Source of the DNA: Clostridia bacterium
GTDB taxonomy: Bacteria > Bacillota_A > Clostridia > Christensenellales > Borkfalkiaceae
Assembly: GCA_017462825.1 (NCBI GenBank)
Contig: JAFTQI010000014.1
Coordinates: forward strand, 1 to 24,360
Direction of reading: 5' to 3'
DNA: 24,360 bases
In this document: in pieces, positions 1 through 7,555 of the stretch
Position numbering within the stretch: the stretch's first letter is position 1
Layout: the number at the start of each line of letters is the position of its first letter
The notes under the pieces: generated by a model
Seen by the model: the letters and a program-made list of their open reading frames with translations, nothing else
Told to the model about the DNA's origin: nothing
The model's database searches: none
Translations under genes and position numbers: made by a program

Positions 1-1377
1 ATCACGGGCGTTATCGTGGCGTTCTCATATTTGGATTTTGTAAAGCTTGCCGTTGCGGCGATGGCGTTCGTCGGCGTAATGATGACCTTTTTCAAGGTCG
101 ATAAAGTAAAACAAATCGGCGGTATTTTGTGCGGTTTTGGCTTGATTTTCGTCGGTTTGGACGTTATGGGCGGCGCGTTTGATAACTATCCTGAAATTAC
201 GGAGTTTTTCCAAAAGTTATTCCAAAAAGTAGATTTCCCGTTATTGCTCGTTCTACTCGGCGCGGTGTTTACGGCAATTATTCAAAGTTCGTCGGCGGCA
301 ACGGGTATCTTCATTACGATGGTCGGCGTTGGAGCGCTTGGGCTTGAAAGCGCATTGTTCCTTGTGCTCGGTTCGAATATCGGGACTTGTATCACGGCGG
401 TGCTTGCATCCATCGGTACGTCGGAAAACGCAAAGCGTACGGCGTTTATTCACTTGTCCTTTAACGTAATCGGTTCGATTATTTTCACGGCGATTATTTG
501 GCTTTTCAAATCGCAAGCGGTAGAATTGCTGCAATCGTTTACGTCGTCGGGGGAAATGCAGCTTGCTTGGTTCCACGTAATCTTTAACGTGACCACGACG
601 ATGGTTTTGCTGCCGTTTATCAAGCAGCTTGTACAAATGGCGGAAAAAATTCTTCCCAATAAACCCGAAGAAAAGGAGAATAGACAGCTTAAATACGTGG
701 ACGAGCTCTTGCTTAAAACGCCCCCGATTGCAATTATGCAGGTTAAAAAAGAAGTGGAATATATGTCCGCGCTCGCAAGAGAGAATTTGGAAAAGGCCTT
801 TCTTGCTATGGACGGCTTGGCAAACGATTACGCGAAAGAGATTGAAGAGAGGGAAAACCTTATCAACTTTACGAACAAGGCGCTTACCCGTTTCTTAATC
901 AAGCTTTCGCCGCTCGTGAATAGCTCGAACGAAAAATCAATCGGCGCATATTTCCATGTATTAAACGACTTGGAGCGTATCGGCGACCACGCGGAAAACT
1001 TCGGGGAAATTGCAATGGAAATGCAAGAGAAAGGGCTTGCGTTCTCGGAGGAAGCGACTGCGGAAGTGCAGGAAATGAAAGAAAAGGTTTTGCGTATGTT
1101 TGAGCTTGCGACGGAAGCGTTTGACGACGGAGACGTTGCGGGTCTTGCGGAACTGACTGTTCTGGAAAACGAAATAGACGGCATGAAGAAAGCTTTGACG
1201 GCTCGCCACTATGAGCGTTTGGCGGAAGGGAAATGCAATATTGAATTAAGCCCGTATTTTTCGTCTACGGTCACGAGATTAGAGCGTGTAGCCGACCACC
1301 TTGTCAACGTGGGCTATAGCATCCTTAATCCTACGGGTTCGCAAAACGAAGTAAAAGTTGCGAAAGTAACGAAATAA
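1..1377 (+). CDS. Na+/phosphate cotransporter with PhoU-like C-terminal domain (5' partial)
   Basis: The reading frame is open from base 1, so the start lies outside the window. A GTG at 16 is only an internal codon. Numbering from base 1, the QSSSA motif typical of Na/Pi cotransporter repeats sits at residues 95-99. It is followed by a GSNIGT segment and hydrophobic helices, which is the second half of the membrane domain; the first repeat is missing to the left. From about residue 235 the protein is a cytosolic PhoU-like helical region with two metal-binding-type helices, LERIGDHAEN (from about 324) and LERVADHLVN (from about 427). The family imports inorganic phosphate using the sodium gradient, and the PhoU part probably tunes uptake. 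Family members are usually about 550-600 residues, so roughly 100-130 residues are absent. A strong terminator follows 10 bases after the stop. The family call is very secure; substrate specificity is inferred. Confidence 0.93.
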   Translation: MTGVIVAFSYLDFVKLAVAAMAFVGVMMTFFKVDKVKQIGGILCGFGLIFVGLDVMGGAFDNYPEITEFFQKLFQKVDFPLLLVLLGAVFTAIIQSSSAATGIFITMVGVGALGLESALFLVLGSNIGTCITAVLASIGTSENAKRTAFIHLSFNVIGSIIFTAIIWLFKSQAVELLQSFTSSGEMQLAWFHVIFNVTTTMVLLPFIKQLVQMAEKILPNKPEEKENRQLKYVDELLLKTPPIAIMQVKKEVEYMSALARENLEKAFLAMDGLANDYAKEIEERENLINFTNKALTRFLIKLSPLVNSSNEKSIGAYFHVLNDLERIGDHAENFGEIAMEMQEKGLAFSEEATAEVQEMKEKVLRMFELATEAFDDGDVAGLAELTVLENEIDGMKKALTARHYERLAEGKCNIELSPYFSSTVTRLERVADHLVNVGYSILNPTGSQNEVKVAKVTK

Positions 1378-1387
1378 TTTTAAAGGC

Positions 1388-1421
1388 AAAAAACTTCTCT
1401 CTTTTTAGGGGGGAGTTTTTT
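1388..1421 (+). terminator. Rho-independent terminator after the Na/Pi cotransporter gene
   Basis: The arms at 1388-1401 and 1408-1421 pair over 14 positions when G-U pairs are allowed. The loop is six bases and the right arm ends in a run of six T. It lies 10 bases past the stop codon and just before the next promoter. Confidence 0.85.
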
Positions 1422-1430
1422 ATTTGACTA

Positions 1431-1459
1431 TTGACAAATGGGAAAAGTTGCTATATAAT
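1431..1459 (+). promoter_or_regulatory. Consensus sigma-A promoter for the lipoprotein gene
   Basis: The -35 TTGACA is at 1431-1436 and the -10 TATAAT at 1454-1459, separated by exactly 17 bases. Both hexamers match the consensus perfectly, so strong constitutive transcription is expected. The start codon lies 42 bases downstream and is preceded by AAAGGAG at 1488-1494. Confidence 0.92.
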
Positions 1460-1500
1460 AATGACATAATAAACCCAAAATACGGGGAAAGGAGAAAATT

Positions 1501-2292
1501 ATGAAAGTTTGGAAAAAAACGTTGGCGCTTGTAATGGCGCTTGGTATGACGGCGGGTTTTGCGGCTTGCGGCGGCGGTGATAAAGCACCTGCGGGCGAAC
1601 AGCTTCAAGGCGAGGGCGCTTGGGCGGCGGCTTGGGAAGCGACTTTATCTGCGACGAATATAACGATGGAAGGATCGTATTCGTATTCGATGTACGTAAG
1701 TGAGAACCTTTGGTCGAAGATGGAATCCGAAGGCACGATTAAGCTTGCAGATGGAAAACTTTACTCCGACGGCACGTATTCCCGAGAATATGATTATACG
1801 GGTCAAGGACACGACGCGGGCGAATATAGCGGCGAATCGAAATACTATATGGGTATGAAAGAAGGAACCTTGTACGAATGGTATTACGACGAAGAAACGA
1901 AAACGTGGGATGAAGAGGAATCGTATGAAGACGACGAGTATTTTGGCACGGTATTTTTCTTGGTGGAAACGCAGCTTGAAGTAGATATGGACCGCTATGA
2001 CTACGTTGCTTGGGAATCGCTTGCAACGTACGCAGACGGCGTATATACGTTGGCATTCGCAGACGAAAATGAATCGGCAACCTATCAATTTAAGTTCGTA
2101 GGCGGAAAAATCTATTCGTTTTCGGCGACGATGACGGAAATTGCAGAGGAGGGCTATACGTCCACCATTAGCCAAAGCTACGTATTTAGTTACGGCGACG
2201 CGGAAATTGGCAAGCTTCCCTACGAAGAAGGCGGCGATACGGTCGGCGGCGAAGAAATCGGCGGTAGCGGCGGTGCGGTGATTTTGGGTTAA
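1501..2292 (+). CDS. Putative surface lipoprotein of unknown function
   Basis: This 263-residue protein begins with a lysine-containing n-region and a hydrophobic stretch ending in FAAC, so Cys23 is the likely lipidation site of a type II signal peptide. A Gly-rich linker follows. The mature part is unusually rich in Tyr, Glu, Asp and Gly (especially residues 90-150), strongly acidic, and ends in a glycine-rich tail. This looks like a secreted beta-rich domain anchored to the outer face of the membrane. ATG at 1501 is fixed by AAAGGAG six bases upstream. The gene has its own consensus promoter and a perfect terminator, so it is transcribed alone. I do not recognise the family; a role in binding or cell-surface structure would be speculation. 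Confidence 0.85.
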   Translation: MKVWKKTLALVMALGMTAGFAACGGGDKAPAGEQLQGEGAWAAAWEATLSATNITMEGSYSYSMYVSENLWSKMESEGTIKLADGKLYSDGTYSREYDYTGQGHDAGEYSGESKYYMGMKEGTLYEWYYDEETKTWDEEESYEDDEYFGTVFFLVETQLEVDMDRYDYVAWESLATYADGVYTLAFADENESATYQFKFVGGKIYSFSATMTEIAEEGYTSTISQSYVFSYGDAEIGKLPYEEGGDTVGGEEIGGSGGAVILG

Positions 2293-2309
2293 TAACATAA
2301 GGATATAAG

Positions 2310-2337
2310 AAACGCGGAGCGGAAACGCTCCGCGTTT
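2310..2337 (+). terminator. Perfect hairpin terminator after the lipoprotein gene
   Basis: Arms 2310-2321 and 2326-2337 form an uninterrupted 12-bp, GC-rich stem closed by a GAAA tetraloop. The downstream tract is T-rich (GGTTTGTTTG) rather than a pure T run. Confidence 0.88.
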
Positions 2338-2374
2338 GGTTTGTTTGCAATTTTGAATTTACATAGTAAATTGC

Positions 2375-2403
2375 TTGACAGTATAGTGGAATTTTGCTAT
2401 ACT
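2375..2403 (+). promoter_or_regulatory. Sigma-A promoter with overlapping inverted repeat, transporter operon
   Basis: The -35 TTGACA is at 2375-2380 and the -10 TATACT at 2398-2403, with a 17-base spacer. The inverted repeat GTATAG (2381-2386) / CTATAC (2397-2402) fills the spacer and overlaps the -10 box. That placement suits a repressor operator, but the regulator is unknown and chance symmetry from the -10 box is possible. Confidence 0.82.
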
Positions 2404-2430
2404 GAGTGCATAATGTTCATATTTCACGAA

Positions 2431-2467
2431 AATCCCAGCCTTTTTGAACGGAAAAAGGCTGCGGATT
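2431..2467 (+). promoter_or_regulatory. Long hairpin in the 5' leader of the transporter operon
   Basis: Arms 2431-2445 and 2452-2467 form 15 base pairs with one bulged C at 2462 and a six-base loop (GAACGG). The hairpin sits about 30 bases after the -10 box and 90 bases before the first start codon. No T run follows, so it is not a normal terminator. It could stabilise the mRNA, mask a site, or be part of an unrecognised regulatory leader. Confidence 0.55.
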
Positions 2468-2555
2468 CTATTTGTGTCTAAAACGGAGTATGGGCATTCA
2501 AAAAGCGGTAAAAAAATTCCAAAATTGAACAAAAACCAAGGGAAAGAAATAACAT

Positions 2556-3551
2556 ATGAAGAAAATTTTAATCGTACTGTTAGCCGTCACGCTCTTTTTT
2601 ACAGGGTTTGCGCTAATCGGTAAAAACAAGAATAGCATTGTCATTTGCTGTTCGTCCGAGCAGTTCCGCAACGACGAAATGGAACGGCAGCTCAAAGAAA
2701 AATTCCCCGATAAAAATATCGAAGTGCAGTATATGTCTACGGGTAAAGCGGCAACTAAGGTCTACACCGAGGGTAAGCGTACGGAAATCGATATTTTGGT
2801 CGGTTTGGAAACGGGCTATATGAATAAATTGGCTGCGCCTAAGAGAAACCTACTCGCTGATATAAGCGGCATGAGCGATATAAAGTATCTTGACGGACTT
2901 GCGCCCGAGGATAACCACAATTTATGGGTGACTTGGGAAAAGCAGGCGGGAGCGATTATTGTGAACCGCAGCGTACTCGATAAATATAAGTTGGAAACGC
3001 CCGATTCTTACGAGGATTTATTAGACCCGCAATATAAAGGATTGGTTGCAATGCCCGATCCAAAATCGAGCGGTACGGGATATTTCTTCTATAAAAGCTG
3101 GGTAAACGTTTGGGGCGAAGACGCGACTTTGCAATACGTGGACAAGCTGCATAAAAATTTGAAGCAGTTCACCGAGTCGGGGTCTGGTCCTATCAAAATG
3201 CTTAAGCAAGGGGAAATTGCGGTCGGTTTTGCGCTTACTTTCCAAGCCGTCAGCGAAATCAATAACGGTTTTCCCTTTGAAATCATTTATCCCGAAACGG
3301 GTTCGCCCTATTCCTTGACGGGTACGGCGATTATCGGCGGACACGAAGATAAATCGGGAGTGCAGGAAGTATTCGAATATATCATTAATGAGTTTTTCTT
3401 ATACGATAAAGAGCACTATTCGCCCGAGCTTGTCTATGAAGGACAAACGATTGCGATTCAAAACTATCCGTCCAATATTGTTTACGCGAACATGACGGGC
3501 ATACAAGACGATAAAGAAAAGGAAAGGCTGTTAGACATATGGAAGTATTAA
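2556..3551 (+). CDS. ABC transporter extracellular solute-binding protein (family 1, AfuA/PhnS-like)
   Basis: This 331-residue protein has an N-terminal lysine pair and a hydrophobic segment (about residues 4-21), consistent with Sec export or a membrane anchor. There is no lipobox cysteine in the usual place, so it may stay attached by the uncleaved signal. The rest follows the family-1 binding-protein plan: an early strand (IVICCSS), a QYMSTGKA segment, then PDSYEDLLDPQYKGLVAMPDP, and a later SGSGPIKMLKQGEIAVGF segment. These are typical of the ferric-iron, polyamine, thiamine and 2-aminoethylphosphonate binding proteins. It delivers an unknown small solute to the permease encoded two genes downstream. 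The gene opens an operon with overlapping genes and its end overlaps the ATPase gene by 13 bases. The substrate cannot be read directly; the cytidylyltransferase at the operon's end hints at a choline-like or phosphonate compound. Confidence 0.88.
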   Translation: MKKILIVLLAVTLFFTGFALIGKNKNSIVICCSSEQFRNDEMERQLKEKFPDKNIEVQYMSTGKAATKVYTEGKRTEIDILVGLETGYMNKLAAPKRNLLADISGMSDIKYLDGLAPEDNHNLWVTWEKQAGAIIVNRSVLDKYKLETPDSYEDLLDPQYKGLVAMPDPKSSGTGYFFYKSWVNVWGEDATLQYVDKLHKNLKQFTESGSGPIKMLKQGEIAVGFALTFQAVSEINNGFPFEIIYPETGSPYSLTGTAIIGGHEDKSGVQEVFEYIINEFFLYDKEHYSPELVYEGQTIAIQNYPSNIVYANMTGIQDDKEKERLLDIWKY

Positions 3552-4324
3552 ACTCGAAATTAATCGTAAAAGACCTTACGAAAAAATTTGATAATAAGGT
3601 GATTTTGGACAATATCTCTTTCGACTTACGCGAGGGGGAATTTCTCTCTATTTTAGGCCCGTCCGGTTGCGGTAAAACGACGCTGCTCCGCATTTTGATC
3701 GGACTTGAAACGAAGGATAGCGGCGAAATTTTTAAAGACGGACAAGAAATTTCCGCTTTACCCAGCTCCGAACGCGGAATGGGGATTGTGTTCCAAAACT
3801 ATGCGTTGTTCCCGAACATGAACGTATTGCAAAACGTGAAATACGCGCTGACTTTGCGCAAGGACACGAAAGAAAAAGCGGAAGAAATTGCCATGCAAAC
3901 GATTGAGCACGTAGGCTTGATTGATCAGATACATAAGTATCCGAATCAGCTTTCGGGTGGTCAGCAGCAACGCGTGGCGATTGCAAGAACGCTTGCGATG
4001 AATCCCGACGTTATCTTGCTTGACGAGCCGATTTCCGCGCTCGACGTTACCAACCGCGAAATCATGAAAGCGGAGCTGAAATCTATACAAAAGAAATTTA
4101 ACGCGACCATGCTCTTTATTACGCACGATCAGGAAGAAGCGTTCTTCTTGAGCGATAGAATTATGGTCATGAACGAAGGGGTGATCGAGCAGCTCGATAC
4201 GCCTTTGGAAATTTACAAAAATCCCGCAAGCGACTATGTAAAAGAGTTTGTCGTAAACCAGTTGGATAAGAAATATTCCGACTTGTTACGCTATACGGGG
4301 CGGAGTGACTATGCGGAAGAATAA
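3539..4324 (+). CDS. ABC transporter ATP-binding protein
   Basis: This 261-residue ATPase energises the importer encoded around it. It shows Walker A GPSGCGKTT (about residue 40), the signature LSGGQQQRVAIA (about 138), Walker B VILLDEP (about 160) and the switch histidine in FITHDQEEA. It resembles the FbpC/PotA/PhnT branch. At 261 residues it is much shorter than the usual 330-370 and lacks the C-terminal TOBE regulatory domain. ATG at 3539 overlaps the end of the binding-protein gene by 13 bases, with a purine-rich AAGGAAAGG about 10 bases upstream. Translational coupling is therefore likely. Confidence 0.93.
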   Translation: MEVLNSKLIVKDLTKKFDNKVILDNISFDLREGEFLSILGPSGCGKTTLLRILIGLETKDSGEIFKDGQEISALPSSERGMGIVFQNYALFPNMNVLQNVKYALTLRKDTKEKAEEIAMQTIEHVGLIDQIHKYPNQLSGGQQQRVAIARTLAMNPDVILLDEPISALDVTNREIMKAELKSIQKKFNATMLFITHDQEEAFFLSDRIMVMNEGVIEQLDTPLEIYKNPASDYVKEFVVNQLDKKYSDLLRYTGRSDYAEE

Positions 4325-5951
4325 AACTTTTTCAACCTTAAAATACGCATTGCTTGTGTATTTGGCGGTGACGGTGCTTTTGCCTATCATCGTTTTATTC
4401 TCGAAGATCCGCGGTTCGTCCATTGCGGACGTATTCAAGTCGGCGCAGTTTTTCCCGATGCTGAAAAACTCGTTAGTCACGACGGTTGTCGCGACGGTTA
4501 TTTCCGTGGTCTTGGCGTTCGCGCTTGCTTATGCGCTTAACCGCTCGAACATTCGCTTAAAGGCAATGTGGGTCATCTTGTTTTCCATGCCGATGCTCTT
4601 GCCAAGTATTTCGCACGGTACGGGCGTAGTGCTCCTTTTTGGGGACAACGGACTTATTACGAATCTTTTGGGCTGGAATATTCATATTTACGGATATACG
4701 GGGATTATTATGGGCTCGGTGCTCTATTCGTTCCCCGTGGCGTTCTTGCTTTTTTACGATTCTTTCCAGTACGAGGATTTCACGATTTACGAATCGTCGA
4801 GCGTTTTGGGCTTTTCCAAGTGGCGTCAGTTTGTAAAAATTACTTTGCCGTCTATGAAAGGTACGATTGTTTCCGCTTGCATTTCCGTATTTACGATGAT
4901 TTTTACCGATTACGGCGTTGCATTGATTACGGGCGGCACGCAAATGACCTTGCCTGTGTATATGTACCGTGAAGTTATCGGTCTTATGAACTTTTCGAGC
5001 GGTGCGGTCGTCGGGGTTGTCCTGCTTGCGCCGGCAGTAGTAGCGTTCTTGCTCGATTTAAGAAAGAGTAATACGGGCGTTTCGGCAAGCACGGTCACGA
5101 AAAACTATCAAGTGGAAAAGAACAAAACGAGAGATATTTTGCTTTACGTGGGCTTTAGTTTGGCAGTATTCTTGCTTTGTTTGCCCATTGTGGCGTTTGC
5201 TTGTCAAGGCTTTGTAAAACAGTATCCGATCGATAAGACTTTCTCGTTTGCGCACGTGCGCAGGCTTTTCTCTGACGGACTTGGCGCGCCGCTCGTCGTA
5301 TCGATTGCGATTGCGCTGTTGACTTCGCTTTTCGGGACGCTACTTTCCTATTTTGCAGCGTATATTACGGCGAGATCGGGAAAAAAGATTTCCAATAAAG
5401 CGATGCATTTCATTAGTTTGCTTTCCCTTGCAATCCCTGGCGTGGTATTGGGTTTGTCGTTCGTGCTGACCTTTAAGAGTTTGCCGATTTACTCGACGAT
5501 TTTCATTTTGGTCATCGTGAACATCGTGCATTTCTTCTCGTCACCGTATTTGCTTGCCTACAACTCGCTGTCCAAATTCAATTCTAACTTGGAAGACGTA
5601 GCGGCAACGCTCGGGATCAGCAAAATGCGCCTTTTGATTTCCGTGTACGTACCCAGTACGATGCTGACGATCGTGGAAATGTACGCGTACTATTTCGTCA
5701 ACGCAATGATTACCATTTCGGCGGTATCTTTCTTAGTGAATTTCAGAACGACGACCCTTTCTCTGATGATTCCGCAACTCGAATCGCAGTCTTTTATGGA
5801 AGGTACGGCGATCGTATCCCTCATGATTTTGGCAATCAACTTAGCTGTAAAGGGTTTGGCGTTCTTGGTGAAACTTTATATTACGAAACAGGAAGCGAAA
5901 ATGCGCGCAAAACACGAAATATTTTTGGTAGGTGAAGAAGATGTTAAGTAA
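4311..5951 (+). CDS. ABC transporter permease with two fused MetI-like domains (FbpB/ThiP type)
   Basis: This 546-residue multi-spanning membrane protein carries two BPD-type permease domains in one chain. Each has an EAA-like loop that contacts the ATPase: ESSSVLGFSKWRQFVKITLP near residue 160 and EDVAATLGISKMRLLISVYV near 427. A single fused chain replaces the usual two subunits and pairs with an ATPase dimer. I chose ATG 4311 because GGAG lies five bases upstream; an in-frame GTG at 4305 is less well placed. The gene overlaps the ATPase gene by 14 bases and the cytidylyltransferase gene by 11 bases. This architecture is known for iron, thiamine and phosphonate importers. Confidence 0.92.
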   Translation: MRKNKTFSTLKYALLVYLAVTVLLPIIVLFSKIRGSSIADVFKSAQFFPMLKNSLVTTVVATVISVVLAFALAYALNRSNIRLKAMWVILFSMPMLLPSISHGTGVVLLFGDNGLITNLLGWNIHIYGYTGIIMGSVLYSFPVAFLLFYDSFQYEDFTIYESSSVLGFSKWRQFVKITLPSMKGTIVSACISVFTMIFTDYGVALITGGTQMTLPVYMYREVIGLMNFSSGAVVGVVLLAPAVVAFLLDLRKSNTGVSASTVTKNYQVEKNKTRDILLYVGFSLAVFLLCLPIVAFACQGFVKQYPIDKTFSFAHVRRLFSDGLGAPLVVSIAIALLTSLFGTLLSYFAAYITARSGKKISNKAMHFISLLSLAIPGVVLGLSFVLTFKSLPIYSTIFILVIVNIVHFFSSPYLLAYNSLSKFNSNLEDVAATLGISKMRLLISVYVPSTMLTIVEMYAYYFVNAMITISAVSFLVNFRTTTLSLMIPQLESQSFMEGTAIVSLMILAINLAVKGLAFLVKLYITKQEAKMRAKHEIFLVGEEDVK

Positions 5952-6828
5952 GAAAGAATTTGACGTTTTAACGTCGGTTATCGAGCAGGAGGGAGCGCCT
6001 CAAAGAGCGATTTCCGAAGAAACGGGGTATTCCATCGGCACGATAAATAAGGTGGTGAAAGAGTTGTCGGAAAAAGGGCTGTATAACGGCAAAACTATCA
6101 CGGCAAAAGGCTTGGCGGCATTAGAGCCGTACCGCGTAAAAAGAGCGATTTTCTTGGCGGCAGGGTTCGGTTCAAGGCTTGTGCCTATCACTCTGAATAC
6201 GCCGAAACCTTTGGTTCGCGTGCATGGGAAACGAATCATCGAAACCCTTTTGGACGCGGTGGTGAAAGCGGAAATCCCCGAAATCATTTTAGTGCGCGGC
6301 TATCTTGGCGAGCAGTTCGAACAGCTTTTACATATTTATCCGCAAATCAAGTTTGTGGATAATGAGTTGTACAACGAAAGCAATAATATTTCTTCGGCGT
6401 ACTGTGTGCGCGAATTGCTTCAAAACGCGTACGTTTTGGAATCGGACTTACTTTTGAAAAATCCGAAAATTATTCGCAAATATGAATATTCGAGTAATTT
6501 TTTAGGGATTCCCGTGGAAGTGACGGACGATTGGTTTTTACGCGTGGATAGTAGCGGCGTAATTTACGAGCAAGGGGTCGGCGGCAAGGACTGCCACCAA
6601 ATGGTTGGAGTTTCCTATTGGGACGAAAAGGACGGCGCGCAGCTAGAAAAGGACTTAGAGGAAGTATTCTTCTCGCCGGGCGGGAAAGAACGTTATTGGG
6701 AACAAACGGCGTTGCATTATAAAAAGGAGAATTATAAAATCCAAATTCGCGAATGCAGCATGGAGGACATCGTAGAAATTGACACCTTTAACGAACTGAA
6801 AAAGATTGATAAGATATACGATATTTAA
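5941..6828 (+). CDS. Winged-helix / LicC-like nucleotidyltransferase (probable CTP:phosphocholine- or phosphonate cytidylyltransferase)
   Basis: This 295-residue protein has two parts. Residues 1-62 form a MarR-like winged helix with a recognition-helix region ISEETGYSIGTINKVVKEL and an ITAKGLAAL wing. Residues 68-295 are a nucleotidyltransferase: LAAGFGSRL (72-80) is the nucleotide loop, TPKPLV is at 87-92, and YNESNNISSAY (144-154) and VLESDLL (about 165-171) match the LicC/PntC pattern. LicC activates phosphocholine with CTP; PntC does the same for 2-aminoethylphosphonate, and either would decorate surface glycans or lipids. ATG 5941 is favoured over an upstream GTG at 5932 because AGGTG lies about seven bases before it. 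It is the last gene of the transporter operon, so it may act on the imported solute. It may also regulate the operon through the winged helix. The fold is secure; the substrate is inferred. Confidence 0.82.
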   Translation: MLSKKEFDVLTSVIEQEGAPQRAISEETGYSIGTINKVVKELSEKGLYNGKTITAKGLAALEPYRVKRAIFLAAGFGSRLVPITLNTPKPLVRVHGKRIIETLLDAVVKAEIPEIILVRGYLGEQFEQLLHIYPQIKFVDNELYNESNNISSAYCVRELLQNAYVLESDLLLKNPKIIRKYEYSSNFLGIPVEVTDDWFLRVDSSGVIYEQGVGGKDCHQMVGVSYWDEKDGAQLEKDLEEVFFSPGGKERYWEQTALHYKKENYKIQIRECSMEDIVEIDTFNELKKIDKIYDI

Positions 6829-6833
6829 AAAGC

Positions 6834-6865
6834 AGAGCGAAAAACGGTTAAACGTTTTCCGCTCT
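6834..6865 (+). terminator. Terminator of the transporter/cytidylyltransferase operon
   Basis: Arms 6834-6846 and 6853-6865 pair over 13 positions with a single A-C mismatch and a six-base loop. The right arm runs into TTTCTATAT. It starts six bases after the stop codon. Confidence 0.78.
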
Positions 6866-6931
6866 TTCTATATACCGTGTGCGCATTGAAAGTATTTTTT
6901 TGGAAAAAACGGGATTTTTTTCGTTTGCCTA

Positions 6932-6960
6932 TTTACAAAAAGGGAAAACGGTGTTATAAT
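6932..6960 (+). promoter_or_regulatory. Sigma-A promoter of the DUF1508 gene
   Basis: The -35 TTTACA is at 6932-6937 and the -10 TATAAT at 6955-6960, with a 17-base spacer. The start codon follows 28 bases downstream, with AAAGGAG at 6975-6981. Confidence 0.87.
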
Positions 6961-6988
6961 ATAGTAAATCAAACAAAGGAGAAAAAAT

Positions 6989-7387
6989 ATGGGAAAATTC
7001 GTTATTAAGAAAACGCTTACAGGTTTTAATTTTAGTTTATATGCGGCAAATAAGGAAAAAATTGCGGTTTCTTCGCAGGTGTATACGACTAAGAGTGCAT
7101 GCAAAAAGGGCATGGAAAGCGTTGGTAAACACGCGGTAAAATGTATTGCGGAAGATAAAGTGGAAGACCAAACCTTGAAAAATCCTACCGCAAAGACCTG
7201 CCCGAAATTTGAAATTTATTTTGATAAAGCGGGGCTGTATCGTTACCGTTTGATTGCTTCGAACGGGGAAAGCATTGCAATGAGTGAAGAAGGATACAAA
7301 TCCAAGAGCGGCGTGATGAACGGTATTAAGAGTGTTTCCGTAAATGCAGTGGATGCGGAAATCGTAGACGAATCCTTGGATAAATAA
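6989..7387 (+). CDS. DUF1508 (YegP-like) protein with two tandem repeats
   Basis: The 132-residue protein consists of two copies of the DUF1508 module. Repeat 1 covers residues 2-50 (GKFVIKK, FNFSLYAANKEKIAVSSQVYTTKSACKKGMESV). Repeat 2 covers about 72-120 (PKFEIYFDKAGLYRYRLIASNGESIAMSE, YKSKSGVMNGIKSV). These are small beta-alpha modules usually found as tandem pairs; the biological role is not well established, with stress or envelope roles suggested for some members. It has no signal peptide or membrane segment, so it should be cytosolic. The start is clear from AAAGGAG seven bases upstream. The gene stands alone, between its own promoter and a strong terminator. Confidence 0.9.
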   Translation: MGKFVIKKTLTGFNFSLYAANKEKIAVSSQVYTTKSACKKGMESVGKHAVKCIAEDKVEDQTLKNPTAKTCPKFEIYFDKAGLYRYRLIASNGESIAMSEEGYKSKSGVMNGIKSVSVNAVDAEIVDESLDK

Positions 7388-7394
7388 TTAAAAA

Positions 7395-7429
7395 TACCGT
7401 AGGAAACGCGTTTCAACGCGTACACGGTA
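7395..7429 (+). repeat. Nested inverted repeat downstream of the DUF1508 gene
   Basis: TACCGT (7395-7400) pairs with ACGGTA (7424-7429), and inside lies the perfect palindrome GAAACGCGTTTC (7403-7414). It sits between the stop codon and the terminator proper. It may be a 3' stability structure; function unknown. Confidence 0.45.
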
Positions 7430-7442
7430 GCTTTAAAATAAT

Positions 7443-7470
7443 AAAACGCGCCTAAGATGGGCGCGTTTTT
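7443..7470 (+). terminator. Terminator of the DUF1508 gene
   Basis: AAAACGCGCC (7443-7452) pairs with GGCGCGTTTT (7460-7469), loop seven bases, ending in five T. Because A runs flank the left arm it could also act on the minus strand. Confidence 0.85.
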
Positions 7471-7500
7471 CATGGAATTGGGGATATGGTATTGGCAAAG

Positions 7501-7520
7501 CATTTTGCTTTCGCAAAATG
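7501..7520. repeat. Small hairpin in the non-coding island
   Basis: CATTTTGC (7501-7508) is followed by a four-base spacer and its exact complement GCAAAATG (7513-7520). It lies between the DUF1508 terminator and the inverted-repeat element near tRNA-Ser. No T tract follows. Confidence 0.5.
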
Positions 7521-7535
7521 GCTTCACTATTGAAA

Positions 7536-7555
7536 CCATGGCGCAGAGAAGAGGA
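7536..7555 (-). repeat. Displaced copy of the tRNA-Ser 3' end (20-bp direct repeat)
   Basis: Twenty bases here are identical to 7745-7764, which contain the CCA end, discriminator base, 3' acceptor strand and the start of the T arm of the intact minus-strand tRNA-Ser. The rest of a tRNA is absent here. Such duplications usually mark an attachment site left by integration at a tRNA 3' end, or a partial gene duplication. The two copies are only 209 bases apart, too short for a functional integrated element. Confidence 0.7.

Noticed and set aside
2431..2467. Leader hairpin as a Rho-independent terminator
   Set aside because: No T run follows the right arm and it lies between a promoter and its gene; kept only as a leader structure.
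5250..5270. GC-rich palindrome TGCGCACGTGCGCA in the permease gene
   Set aside because: It lies inside well-conserved coding sequence and fits normal codon use, so a regulatory role is not supported.
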